A stretch of 64,000 nucleotides of DNA from Anaeramoeba flamelloides (Eukaryota > Metamonada > Anaeramoebidae): the NCBI GenBank assembly GCA_027625915.1, contig JANTQA010000010.1:2046001-2110000 (forward strand). The letters run 5' to 3'. The position numbers and the translations under genes were made by a program. The notes beneath the pieces are model-generated. The model searched no databases, had not been told where the DNA came from, and saw nothing but the letters and a program-made list of their open reading frames with translations. Positions 11,301 to 22,495 of the stretch are shown piece by piece. How positions within the stretch are numbered: position 1 is the first letter of the stretch; each line of letters starts with the position of its first letter.

Positions 11301-12728
11301 TTTCTAGAATGGTCCAGTTCCATAAGAATTGTGCTTTATTTTGTTGACCCGTTGGATGGTTGATGAATGAACCCATGATTTAATTATCTAATAACTGAAG
11401 TGGAGAGTTTGCTGATTTTTTGGTTTGTTGTTTTCTTGTGTTTCTTTCTTATTATTTCAGTGTAGACTTTCAAAAAAAAATTAAAGATTTGGCTTGAATT
11501 GTCAAACTTGAGAAAAATACAAAAAAAGACTTTAGTGTCAGTTTGAAAATTATATTGTATTTGGTTTTTTCATTTGTTTTTAAGAACAACTTTTTTGAAA
11601 AAGAATTAAAAAATGAAAAAAAAACGAAAAAAAAAAAAAAACAAAAAAAAATGAATACTTTTGGTGACCATTGTAGATCTGTTACTGAACGAAATTTTGA
11701 CCATTTTTCATCATAAAATTTGATTTTGTTTGAAAGTAAAGGTTTTATCATACTAAATAATGATGAATAAAAAAATAAAGAGAAAAATTAGTAAAAAGAG
11801 GTAAATTATGAGACAAAAAATAATAAAAAAGAATTGAAAAAAAAAAAAAAATTGAAGAAAAAAAACACAAAGATTTTGATTTATGCTCTCTGTCTAAAAA
11901 GAACAAAAAAAAAGAATGAAAAAATTATCTTTCTTTTTTATTGTTTCAAAAAAAAAATAATAAAAAAATTTTTTTTATTTCTTTTTTTTTTTTTAGTTCT
12001 TTGTGAAGCGAAAAAAAAAAAAAAAGGAAGAAATGTAAAATATTAGAAGGTGGAAAAGAATTCACTTACTCGTCTTCGTCATTTATCGAACCGGTGTAGT
12101 CTTTTAATAAATCAAAAGGCTCGTTTAAAACTCTTTCAATAATTCTTGAACCATAATCAAAGAATTTTTGGAAACCAGCAGAATCTATAATTTCGTTTCT
12201 TTCTGTTGTTGAAAGTTCTGTCGTTTTCTTCAGTTCTTTAATTCTTGTTTCTTGGGTATTTACTTTGTTCATATTTTGGAAATTTGTTTGTGTTTGTGTT
12301 TGTGTTTGTGTTTGTATTTGAATATTTTCGGTATTTTGTTCCTTTGTTGTTTGGCTCATTAATTGCTCTTGAAGATTCTTGGGGAGCTCACGTTTTGTTT
12401 GTGTTTCTCTGTTGTATTTTTCAATTACTCGTGGTTGGATATCAACAGATACTACAGACTTGTGCTCGGATAAATGTGGAGAATATGCTGAAACCGATTG
12501 CTTGTTCTCTTCGGTTGACTTGACATTTCTTATTGGCTGATCGTATTTGTTACCTTTGCTTGTTGATTCTTGGATTAGTTTTTCAATCTTATTGTCTCGA
12601 GACTCTCTTTGTTGTCTATTTTTGTTACTATTACTTCTTTTCAAATTTTGTTTTTTTTTCTGTTCAAGCTTCATTCTCCTTAGCCGAATCTCTTCCAACC
12701 TTTTTTGTCTTTGTTCACGACTTGTCAT
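5303..12728 (-). CDS. DYNC1I: cytoplasmic dynein intermediate chain
   Basis: Exons are 12728-12070, 11752-11659, 7666-7405 and 6066-5303, giving 592 residues, the usual family size. The intermediate chain is the non-catalytic dynein subunit that carries the light chains and binds dynactin. Residues 1-50 form the charged coiled coil that in relatives binds p150. LC8-type TQT motifs follow (RETQT 107-111 and a QT run at 138-148). The segment around FQKFFDYGSRIIERVL (186-201) matches the roadblock-binding helix. The rest is a WD40 propeller with IGGTYSGKILVWD, AHTHPIYG, TSSFDWKINLWS and YVYDVKWSPIHP, closest to cytoplasmic rather than axonemal chains. Donors are GTAAGT, GTATTC and GTAAAA; all acceptors are TAG; phases agree. 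Introns are 317, 3992 and 1338 bp. The protein reads continuously across all three junctions, so the model is firm despite its spread. Confidence 0.95.
6067..7404 (-). other. dynein intermediate chain intron 3 (1338 bp)
   Basis: AT-rich intron between the WD-repeat exons, with donor GTAAAA and acceptor TAG. Long A and T runs are present, for example about 7250-7274. No nested gene was recognised. Confidence 0.85.
8124..8184. repeat. short inverted repeat (hairpin) in dynein intron 2
   Basis: The left arm reads GATTAAGTTTATTTT and the right arm AAAATAAACTTAATC. Both are extended outward by further partly matching bases (GATAATT and GATTATC), and they are separated by a few bases. It may be a fold-back remnant; no function is implied. 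Confidence 0.55.
11060..11200 (+). repeat. CACTCTA-array repeat family, copy 1 (partial)
   Basis: Shares ATTCTTTTAAATCTTGG, then GGTACTTGAAGGTACTTC, then AATTTTTGTTTGAATA with the better copy at 14485-14935. Here the CACTCTA array is reduced to degenerate GGTACTT units. It lies in dynein intron 2. Confidence 0.5.
12284..12315 (-). repeat. GTTTGT microsatellite encoding a QT run
   Basis: Six-base units of TGTGTT type lie inside dynein exon 1. On the coding strand they give alternating Gln-Thr at residues 138-148. Because TQT is the core of LC8-binding motifs, the microsatellite sets how many overlapping candidate motifs exist. Confidence 0.8.
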
Positions 12729-13147
12729 TTAAAATGAAATCAATCTTGTTTAAAAGATCGTCAGAGATTCATATGAATAAGAAATAGAAAAAAGAAGATC
12801 CCAGAAAAAGGGATTTATTTGAAGAATTTAAAGTTAGCTTGTTTGATTCTTTTCTTTACAAGAGGAAAAAAAATATATGTTGTTGTTTTTTTAGAATTAA
12901 AAGTACAAAGAAAAAGGTTGTTTTGAAAAAACTTACTATTTTTTTAAAGGAAAAATAATAAAAGGAAAGTAAAAACAAAAAAATAAAATTATTGTAAAAG
13001 GGTTTTAAAAAATTTAAACATAATCAAATAGATTATTAAGGATTAAATTCACATTGGTTTTGACCAAATTGATACAAAAATTTGAAAAAAAGTCTTTTTT
13101 CGAAGAAATATAATTAATAATTTACTAATCAAACCTAACAAGAATAA

Positions 13148-13323
13148 TACTGATATTTGAATTATAAATGGGACAAAATTTTCACTTTATTTTCCTTTCC
13201 ATATTTGTCTTAAATAAAAAGAGTTTTCTCAGAAGTTATAGGTTGTAATTTGGGGTTCTATTTGAAAAGGGAAATTAAAAAGGAAGTGAAAATTTTTTTC
13301 TATTTAGAATCCAAACACCTGTA
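13148..13323. mobile_element. 176-bp TIR element (family B, copy 2)
   Basis: Left end TACTGATATTTGAATTATAA; the right end read inwards is TACAGGTGTTTGGATTCTAA. The internal TTTTCACTT and AAGTGAAAA are inverted as in copy 1. Non-coding MITE. Confidence 0.7.
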
Positions 13324-14484
13324 TTGAAAATTTCAAAAAAAGGTAAATTTTATTTATTTAAAAAGATGGAAATGAAAGGGTTTATTTAAATTATAAAACC
13401 TGTTTCTATTAAGGAAAGTTTGTAATGATTATTTGGAAAAATGTAATATAAAATAAATGATTATTGATAGGAATATATTCATTCCTAAAAAAATGGTAAG
13501 GGAAGTCTTCTAGGGCAACCAGGTAAAATTTTAAAATATGTTACTGATGATTATAAATACTTACATATTTTGTAGATGCCAATGTCAAAAAATTATGATC
13601 TACAAAGAGCCCAAAAAAGAATAATATTTTTGTTGTATCAATTTTTTTTTTATTTTTTCCGAAATAGAAAAGATTTAAATCCATTTTGTTTTCCACATCA
13701 TAAAAAGTGTTTACCCTGATTACTGACATTTTCATCATTATTATTCAATAACAAGTTTTTGTTGCCAGGAATATTAATATAAAGATTTTCTTTTATTTTT
13801 GCGATAATTCTTTTGGTTAACCAAAAAAACAATTTATTTATTGAAAAATCTTGGTATTAATTTTCAGAAGGATAGTTATAACTATAAAAGTTTTAAAGTC
13901 ATTTACAAATTTTACCAAGAAATTATGTTTTTGTTTGAAGATAAAATTCGATTATTCAAAATAAAATTTTATTGAAGATATTTGAAATAAAAGTAATTTT
14001 ATCTTCAAAATTCAAAATCAATTTTTATCTGACAAAAATGATTTAAATTGTTTTAATCTTTCTTGTGAATAAGGCCAAACAATTTATTAAAAATTTTTTT
14101 TTCAAATTTTTTTTTCATTTTTGGAAAACCAGAAAATGACATATTATAAACCATTAATAATAATAAATTTTTTTTGCTGAATTGATCTCAAATTAATTGA
14201 GAAACTTGTGTTAAACTCCTCTCTAATTTTCATTTATTGAATCACCTACATCTCAATTAGTTTTATTTGCTGAGATTTGGATCGAAATATTAAGAATTGA
14301 AATAACTCAAAATAAAAATTTTTCTCCTTCAAAATAAATACTTTCCAATATAAAACAAAAAATATTTTTTACCACTTTCAACAATTAACTTAATTGTAAA
14401 TAATAATAATACATGACTTTTTTTAGTTTTATATTGGGAATATTCGAAATTTTGTATTTCAAAAAATAAACTTAAAATAATAAA

Positions 14485-14935
14485 TTGCTGGATGAGGTTA
14501 ACCTACGATTTCAGAAGTTGGTACACAAATTATCAAAAAAATTTTTTTTCAAGATCTTGAAAAGATTTCGGTTTATTTTTAAAAAATACTACCGCCTTAA
14601 TGCTTTTATTTTATTTTTTGAAGAGGAGAAAAGCCTGGTTAGGTTTTGTTTAATTCTAGAAAATGTTTTTAAATTTACGTTTTATTCTTTTAAAGTAACA
14701 AAAACACCATTAGCTTTTCCAGAATTTAAAAGAATTGAGTCAAATCAAACTGATTTTATGTATTATTCTGAATCTTGGGAAGGCTAAGTACTTGACTGGC
14801 ACTCTACCACACTCTAAGACACTCTAAAACAATCAAAGGTACTTCACAACGCTGCCCTAATTTCGAAATTTTTGTTTCATAATTACAATAAAGAGTCATA
14901 ATTTTCTCTATCGTTTTGAAAAGGAAATTTAATAA
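14485..14935 (+). repeat. CACTCTA-array repeat family, copy 2
   Basis: The most complete copy. The sequence GGTTAGGTTTTG is followed by CCAGAATTTAAAAGAATTGAG, a TGAATCTTGGGAAGGCTAAG block, then an array of CACTCTA units spaced about 10-11 bases apart (about 14795-14830), then AAAGGTACTTC and AATTTTTGTTTCATAATTAC. An open frame of 100 codons at 14485-14787 lies inside. It has no recognisable domain and its DNA recurs as a repeat in other copies, so I do not call it a gene. Confidence 0.6.
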
Positions 14936-16374
14936 TGAATATTTCTTTGAATAATATCAAAATATTATTATTCTTTAGTTATTTAATACAGACATAACCA
15001 CTTGCAAGACATAATCTTTATCCGAAACTTAAGGTACAAAAAAATCTCAAATTGAGGCAAATTTTTTGAATTTTTATTTAACAAATACATTTAAAAGAAT
15101 ATGAATACTGTGCTTAAATTTGGAATTGTTCTGTGTCTGATATTTGTTTCAAAGTTTGGCACTTAAAAGTGGTGATTACAGTATTTTTGTTTATTTGTTT
15201 AATTTTTTCAATCTAAAATTTTTAATTAATTGATAGGATGGGCGTTCTCAAAGAAAATAATTTGTATCTTCAATAAAAAGGTGTTAATTGGGTTTAATAA
15301 CAAAATGGTGGCAAAAATGCAAATTTTTCAAATATTTTTTACTTCTTGTTTTTATCACAGACAAATAAAGATATCTCAACAAACAAAAAGCCCAAATTGG
15401 ATTAATATAAACAATTAAACTCTTTAGTGCATTTTCTCATGAATCGGTAAAAAAAACACTATAAAAAAAAAAAATTAAATAAGAAAATTTAACTAATATT
15501 TAAAATTAAAAATTCAAATTTGGAAAAATCAAAATGTTAAAATCTTGGTTTAATGTGATGTTTTGGATTCTATTTTAATTTTGAATAATCAATCAAAATT
15601 TTTGAAATTGGTTTTTGTTTTTAATATGAAGGAAAAATAAGTGAAACAATAACTGAAAATGGGAAGATTTAAAACTATTTTGCAATTAAAAAATAATTTG
15701 GAAACTTTTTCCCATTTCCAATTTTTCTTTCATAAAAATAAGATAACACAATGTGTTATCCAATTTCTTAAAGATCGTAAATAATATATCCTCAAATAAG
15801 GAAAACAAAAATGAAAATTATAAAGACTATATTAATAATTGATTCTATTTAAAGTATGGTATAACTTTGTATTTCACACAAATGGAGAAGTAAAAAAAAA
15901 AATACTAAAACTTAGTTACATTTGAATTATCACAATTTAATTATCAAATAACAAATAATATTTATAATTATTCATTGAAGAACAGTTAAGAATTAAGAAG
16001 TATATATAACCAATAATAGTTGGTAACCTTAGGAAATGAAACTAAAAAACAAATAGATGTTCTTAAAAATTTAAAAACGCAAATTCTTAGTGCTCGATTG
16101 AAATAAGCAACAATGATTCATTTTGATCTCCAATTGAAAATCCAAAAAAAGTCCAACAGAAATCAACATGATTTCTCTACAATCATTTCAGCATTACAAT
16201 TTAAATAACCTTCGAATAACATTTTTTTGTATAGTTATTATCAATCTAGCTATATAAAAATAGTTTCGCTGTGAATTTCATTTTTCAAAAAAAATTGAAA
16301 AAAAATAAGTAAAAATTAGAAAAAATAATTTCAATTTTGAAATTTCCAAAATAAATTTTTTCTTCTAAATCAAT

Positions 16375-16425
16375 CCAAACTCTTTAAACACGTGCAGGAT
16401 ACATTCACCACCACGGGACCTCTTG
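16375..16425 (-). other. possible 3'-terminal coding exon in a GC-richer island
   Basis: About 50 bases near 50% GC stand out in very AT-rich flanks. Read on the minus strand they give RSRGGECILHVFKEFGLI and a TAG stop, preceded by a pyrimidine-rich stretch and an AAG. That fits a last exon, but I recognise no family and found no partner exon. The plus strand is also open for about 20 codons. It could equally be a repeat fragment. Confidence 0.25.
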
Positions 16426-16674
16426 GTCGGAAAATAGTTCAGATTGAACAAAAGCAAGAATAAAAATAAAAAGAAAATTTTTCAAATATTAAGTTTGTAA
16501 ATCTAAATATAAGTGATATTAAACCTTGCAACTCATTAATTAACAAAAATTTTTAAATTTTATCAATTATTTTTCATTTAAGAATCTAAAAATTTAAGTT
16601 TTTTAAAAAATCGATACCAAACATTTGAACAAGATTTCAACGAAAAAAAAAAAAAAAAAAAAACAGTGTAAAAA

Positions 16675-17996
16675 GGTCATCTTTGTCAGCCCTTGAATAT
16701 ACTCAAATCGTTCTAGATAGATTAAAAGTAAAATTAAATCAAAGTCAATACATTTGGATACATTTCATATCTTCTACATTTTCCATTTATTTTATGATTT
16801 TTTATCATTCAAGTTTAAAATACAAGATTTAAAAAGATATTGTTGTGCTAATATCATTATTTTCTTATTTGTCTTTAATACAGTTTTGAATTATAATAAA
16901 AATTCAAAATAGTTCAAATATAAAGCAGCTATGTTATTGTATTTTTTTTTTTTTTTAATAATGAAAAAAAACAATATTTATTTATTTTTACAATTTTTTT
17001 TCAATGATTTTTATTTTTTTTTTTAATTTTTTTGAAGTAGAATTTTTATGATAATAATAGTAATTCAAAACACGATACATTGATTTCTAATAATAAATAT
17101 CTAAAAATGTTGTTAATTTCATGATAAAAAAAAAATTAAAAAAAAATACATTTCTGAGAAATTTTACTTTTTTTTCAAACAAAATTTTGATAAACCATAA
17201 ATTAAGAAAAATGAAATTTATTTATTCATGTCAAAATTAAAAGTTTAATATGAATACTTTTTTAAAACTTGTATTTAAACAATAGAAAATAATTAAAAAC
17301 ACAAAATAAAATAAAATTGTAAAATAATTTCATTAAAGATTGAAATTAAATCTATAAAAACTTTTTTAAATGAAAAAGTAATCAATCCCTAAATTTAAAA
17401 ATATATTGAAATTAACTTTTAAATATTATTCAAAGATAATAAAAGAATCTTCAAAACCAAGAATTTTTTTTTTAATTTGGTTATTAGTAAAAATATCAAA
17501 AAAATCTTTGTAAAATTTGAATTTTTCAATCTAAATTAAACCAGATCTTGGAGAATAATTTATGATCTATGGTATATTATTTAATAATATTGCTTATTTT
17601 TTGACTTGATTTTAAAAATATAAAAATTAAAAAATTGTAAAAATTAAAAAAAAAATCTCAATTATTAATCGGACTCCGAAATTTTGGTCAAATAATTCAA
17701 ATTTGCAAAAAAATTATGTGTTGAAAAAATTACCAAATTATATCATCAAAAAAAATATTATTTTTTTTTTCAAATTTAATTTATGTTTTTTTTTTTTCGA
17801 TAATTCTTGTGAATCAAAAATATATCTACTAATTAAAATATTTATTATCATGATAATTCAATTTTTAATCATTAATTTTTGGTTTGGTAAACATTTTATT
17901 CGAAGACTAAATTACTATTTTGAAAATCTAATCAATATTCAATTTGGTTATTATTAATTGTTTTTAAATATTAAACAATATTGAGTGCAAAGAAGA
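16675..17996. repeat. diverged copy of the 1.5-kb dispersed element (family E)
   Basis: Collinear with 34700-35800 over most of its length. Shared blocks include TTTTCTTATTTGTCTTTAAT near the start, AATAGTAATTCAAAAC in the middle, and GAGTGCAAAG near the end, which matches GGGGTGCAAAG in the other copy. The left terminus is badly decayed. The frame at 17703-17957 lies inside it and is not considered a gene. Confidence 0.55.
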
Positions 17997-18914
17997 AAAA
18001 AGATAATAAACTTTGTCTCTATATTTTTGTCACCTTTTCAGATCGATTTATTATAAAATAAAAAAAATATCATTCAAGAAATAGAGAAGAATGAAATTTG
18101 CCTTAAAAGTTGGTTTAAATGTGATTCACAATCATTTGAAATTGAAACAAAAAATATATTAATGTGTTGATAATATTTTTTGTGTTTTTAGTAACTTTTA
18201 TTCGTTGTAATGTTTTTTTGATAATTGAAAAAACATTACTCAAGTGGTAGGTTTATCCCTTTAATTCGATTTCTTAAACTATTGAAAGGATACCTTCCAA
18301 CTCTGCAACAAAAAGTTTTTTTTTATTGGATTTGTTTTTCAAAAAGTTAATAGTTCAAATTGAAAATAAAATTGAAGAGAAAAAATTGATTTTAACAGAG
18401 ATAATTTTGTCCTTAGAGAACTAGATTTTTATCACATTATAAACTGTATTATTCTTGACTGTTTCTGTGTGAAGATGGCTGGATTGTAAATTCACCACTT
18501 TTATGTGAAAATGGCCAATAGTCTTTTATTTTAGAGTTGATAAAATATGAAATTATTTAATAATTATCACAATAATAATGTTTGAGAGGCACAAATTTAA
18601 TGGGTATTTGAGAAAGAAAATTTGTGTTGTTTTGCAAAAATAAATTTGGAAATGATTCAAAAATTTTACAAAAAAAAAAAAAAAAAAAAGAAATAAATTT
18701 CTAAAAAAAAAGCTTTTAGACTTTCTATCTAATTTTATTTGTGATCGTTTTTTTGTTTCCTTTTAATAAGATCTTTTTTAAAACTCCAAAAGCAAAGTTC
18801 CAAAAAAAATGAAAAAAAAATAAATAAAAAATAATAAAGCAAGGAGCAATTAACAAAAAAGAAAAGAAAAAAAAAAAAAAAATTAATCTAAATTAAATAC
18901 CTCAATAACAAGAT

Positions 18915-19654
18915 TTATTTCTTCTTTCCTTGTCTAATTTTAATGAGTCTTTCTTTGGTTTTTTGAATTTTGTCTCTTCTTTCTTTGGCAAGATCTCTTT
19001 CACGTAATTCTTGTGGGATCACTCTGGTTTCAATGACTCTTTCTGGGTATCGGACTTTCATATAGGTTTTAACTTGCTTGGCTTGTTTTTGTAATTCTCT
19101 TTTGGAGTCTTGTTTGTTTGGGTTTTCTTTTTAAATGAAAGTAGAAGTGTGTTTGGAAAATGGAAAATAAAAAAATTAAAAAGTAATGAGAAACAAAGAA
19201 AAGAAAAAAAAAAAAAAATTTCCAAAAGTAAACTTTTAAAGAAAAAGAATCAAGAATAATTACTTCTTCTTCTTGGGAATAAGATCAATTTTTCTTTATA
19301 TTCTCTTAATCTTTCAACATTTTCCTTTAAGGTTTGAGCAGATCTGTTTTTTCTTCTTTTGTCAACAGCAATGCCAATTCCCATTGCTTGGTGTCTTGAA
19401 ATACCGGCCATTTTCAATTCACGGTGAGTGAAGCCTCTTCCAGATTTGATTCTCATGTTGTATCTTTGAGTTTGACAGTGAACAATTGGCCTGAGGGAGC
19501 CAGATGCTGGTCTTGGTGCTATCTTGATTGCTTTTTTAATTCTGTTTTGTTTTCTTCTGGTCTTTCTTGCTGGTTGGTCAAACCATGTTTTTACTCTTGT
19601 TTTCCAATCTTTATGGAAATGGACGTTTGGTAAGGTTAATTTATAATTTGGCAT
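18915..19654 (-). CDS. RPL13: 60S ribosomal protein L13 (eL13)
   Basis: Exons 19654-19264 and 19126-18915 give 200 residues, against about 205-211 in most eukaryotes. eL13 is a large-subunit protein that contacts rRNA. Family hallmarks are [20 protein letters not shown] (residues 13-32), [46 protein letters not shown] and [17 protein letters not shown]. The second exon supplies the lysine-rich tail that ends RQGKKK. The donor is GTAATT and the acceptor AAG, so the junction reads RRRKNPNK; phase 1 on both sides agrees. The intron is 137 bp. If the intron is not removed, a stop follows 4 codons after the junction. No partner gene adjoins it. Confidence 0.96.
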
Positions 19655-19823
19655 TTAAGAGTGAGCAACAAAAAAAAAATGAATTTTTTTCTTCAGGTAA
19701 TAAGATTGTATGAAGAGCAGAACTGAACTGTAATTTCAGGCACCAACACACTTATTGGGTACTATTAGAAAGTTTATCTTACTAAAATAATTGGAATACT
19801 TTTAATCAAATTCAAATTTTTAA

Positions 19824-20287
19824 TTACTGTAGAGAGAAAAATGTTGGACACAGAAAAATGGATGGACACCATTTTTAATTGGGAACATTACTGAAAATGA
19901 TTTTTAATTTCAATCATTTGTGAAATAACTAAAGAAAATAACAATAATCTACTTATTAGAATAACGATTAATGTAATTCTACTTTTTCAAAACCTTATAT
20001 CTGATACCCTAAAGCAAGTTTAAAAATTACCATTTTCAGAATTAATAGTAAACTTTACTAAAACTTGGATTTTTGTTAAAATAGCATGATCTACTTTAGT
20101 TATCAATCATTCAAATGAGTATTCTACACAAACCACAGATTAATGAACTTTTAACACCTTTAAACCTGGATTTATATAAAATTCACCTAGTTATCAATAG
20201 GATTTGATTTTCAATTTCAGTAATGTTCCCAATTAAAAATAGTGTCCAACCATTTTTCTGTGTCCAACATTTTTCTCTCAACAGTTA
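19824..20287. mobile_element. 464-bp TIR element (MITE)
   Basis: The arms are long and nearly identical. The left reads GAGAGAAAAATGTTGGACAC followed by AGAAAAATGGATGGACACCA. The right arm, inverted, differs at only a few of about 90 positions before decaying. The TAACTGT-type ends and absence of coding capacity fit a miniature DNA transposon. The high arm identity suggests that it is young. Confidence 0.8.
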
Positions 20288-20438
20288 TCTAAAGTTGGGT
20301 TTTTGGTATTTTAAACAATAAATTTCAATTCAGAAACTTAATTGATTATCTCACATAACTTCAAAATTCACTTTAAATGCCCCTCCCTGTTTCCTCATAC
20401 TGTTATTTCAAAAGATTCTGAATAAGGAAAAACTTTAA

Positions 20439-20609
20439 TACTGGATTTTGAATTATTAAGGGGAAAAAATTTTCACTTCCTTGTCTATATTTTTTTTTTA
20501 TACATAGAGTTTTCATAGAAATATACTGCAATTTGTGGCTTTGTGTGTGAAAAGGGATCTGTAAAGGGAAGTGGAATTTTTTTAGATATTTATAATTTAA
20601 ATACAAGTA
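20439..20609. mobile_element. 171-bp TIR element (family B, copy 3)
   Basis: Left end TACTGGATTTTGAATTATTA; right end inwards TACTTGTATTTAAATTATAA. It has the TTTTCACTTCC block shared with copies 1 and 2. Non-coding. Confidence 0.68.
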
Positions 20610-21950
20610 GAGGGAAAATGACATTGTGAAGAATATTTTTACCAATTTAGAGCCTGATCAATCAGAAGAATTAATTGTGGATCTAAATACCTAGGTAAAA
20701 ATAAATTTGAAAAGTATCCTAAATTTTGATGTGAAAGCTACAGTGTTGTAAATAACCTATGTCTTTAACTTTGACTCTTGATCAAAAAGGTAACTTGTAC
20801 AAAAAATAGTAACTTGTTCCAGAAATAAAAGAAGCAAACATAAAAAGGATGGCTTGAATAACATCAAAAAAATCAAATAGAGTTTTTTAAAAGACTTTTA
20901 AAAAAGAATTAAGAAAATACTGGAGTCTATAAAACAATTTTTGTAAAAAAAAAATACAAAAAAGATCATTTTTTGAATTTCATTTATATAAAAAGAATTT
21001 TATCTTAATAAATTTTGTAAATTTTGAAATAAATTTTTGAAACAAAGGTATTTAATAATATTGAACAATTGTAATGAATCAAATATCTAAACTATAAAAA
21101 AATTTTAAATCCAAACCAATAATATATATGTGATGACTTCAAATACCTAATCCTGTAAAAAAAAAAAAAAAACATGATATAAATTTTGGTAATGGAGTAA
21201 AGGTAGTGAAAATAGGTAGTTTACACAATTCCGCCTTCTTTTATAAATCTAATTTGTATAAATATGAAAATTTGAGGTTTCTTTTCCGATGCAGTTATTG
21301 TATGGAAACACAATAAATTTGATTTTTTCAATGACATAACTTGAATATATAGTAACATTGAGTTTAATGATATTTTTTTTTTTTTTATTTGTTATCTCTT
21401 CCTTTTGTTATTGGTTCCAAAAATAAAAAGAATTATTCATTTTTAAATTAATTTTCATCAAAACAATGTTTCAATACATGTGTGTAGTTTTTTATGAATA
21501 TTTTATAAATCTAAATTTAACTCGTATTTTTTAGATATTATAAAAAATGAAAACGAAAAAAAGTAAAAAAAAAAAATCGAAAGGGTTTCCTATCTAGTAA
21601 AAATATAATAAATTATGTTTAAGAAGCCATGAATAGGAATTTTATTATTTTTTTATTCAAAATTTGTCTTGACAGATATTTATCTTTTCTCTCCAACTAT
21701 AAAAGAAAAGAAAAAACATCAAAAAATAAATTGTTACAAATTTTAAAAAAATATTTTAATAAATATTTTAGCTCTGTAGAAAAGAGTTAAAAAAGAACTT
21801 TTTTTTTTTTTTTGAATTTTGTCTTTGTAAATTCCATGATTTTATGAGTAAATGAATTTAAAAATAATTGTTTATAAATTTTTATATGCAAAAAATTAAA
21901 TGATAAATCATTTTTGTTTACTTTAATGAAACATTATTGAAATGAACATA

Positions 21951-22495
21951 TACTCCAATTCAAAATTTTTAACATACCAGAATTGAATTTTTGAAAATAG
22001 AAAACTTTATTTAATCAATTACAAAAGAAAATACCGAATTAGAATCATTTACTAACTGAAATGTTAACAATTGTTTATAAATTACAATACTCAAATTATA
22101 AAAAAAATAATAATTTTCAATATTAACAAAAATCATATAAGTGTCAAAAGTTTTGAAGAGAGAAAAATCAAAAAAAATTGATTGGTAAATTTGTTTCAAA
22201 TCTATTATGAATATTTGATCCAACAAATAATTAGAGATCATTAAACTAATTGTAGTAGAGTTCTTCTATTTAAAAGAACCCAACTTTAAGCTAATATCTT
22301 TTTTTCAAAAAAATTATTGATCGAACAAAACAAGATACTAAATTCAAAAAAATAAAATGAAAACAAAAACTAAAAAAAGATAAAATGATTTTTCTATTTT
22401 TCAAAAAATCTAATTTATTTCCAATTTTAATGAAATTGAATTATTGTGATTCTTTTAACTGTTTTAACTATGTAAAAATTTTGAATTTTAGTTTA
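21951..22495. mobile_element. Tc1/mariner-like non-autonomous element, copy 4
   Basis: The left end TACTCCAATTCAAAATTTTT and right end AAAAATTTTGAATTTTAGTT match the family termini, and the interior follows copy 2 (TTGGTAAATTTGTT, then the GAACAAAACAAGAT block). It is the most eroded of the four copies. The minus-strand frame at 22011-22241 is contained in it. Confidence 0.68.

Larger units (their letters stand above)
7667..11658 (-). other. dynein intermediate chain intron 2 (3992 bp)
   Basis: Very long intron bounded by donor GTATTC (after WSPK) and acceptor TAG (before HPELMLASY). Inside are a hairpin at 8124-8184, a copy of the CACTCTA-array repeat family near 11060-11200, and otherwise A/T-rich sequence. 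No nested gene was recognised. Confidence 0.88.
12729..18914. other. 6.2-kb gene-poor interval with dispersed repeats
   Basis: Between the dynein 5' end and the 3' end of the eL13 gene. It contains a family B element (13148-13323), a CACTCTA-array copy (14485-14935), a diverged relative of the 1.5-kb CCCTTAGCACCCC element (about 16675-17996) and a short GC-richer island with a possible minus-strand exon (16375-16425). The first few hundred bases should hold the dynein promoter. No whole gene was recognised. Confidence 0.55.

Noticed and set aside
12245-12787. Overlapping plus-strand frames opposite dynein exon 1
   Set aside because: Antisense shadows of a strongly supported coding exon.
13541-13738. 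65-codon minus-strand frame upstream of dynein
   Set aside because: Looks mildly gene-like at its start, but there is no recognisable domain and the end runs into a repeat-like segment.
22011-22241. 76-codon minus-strand frame
   Set aside because: Lies inside another copy of the same element at 21951-22495.
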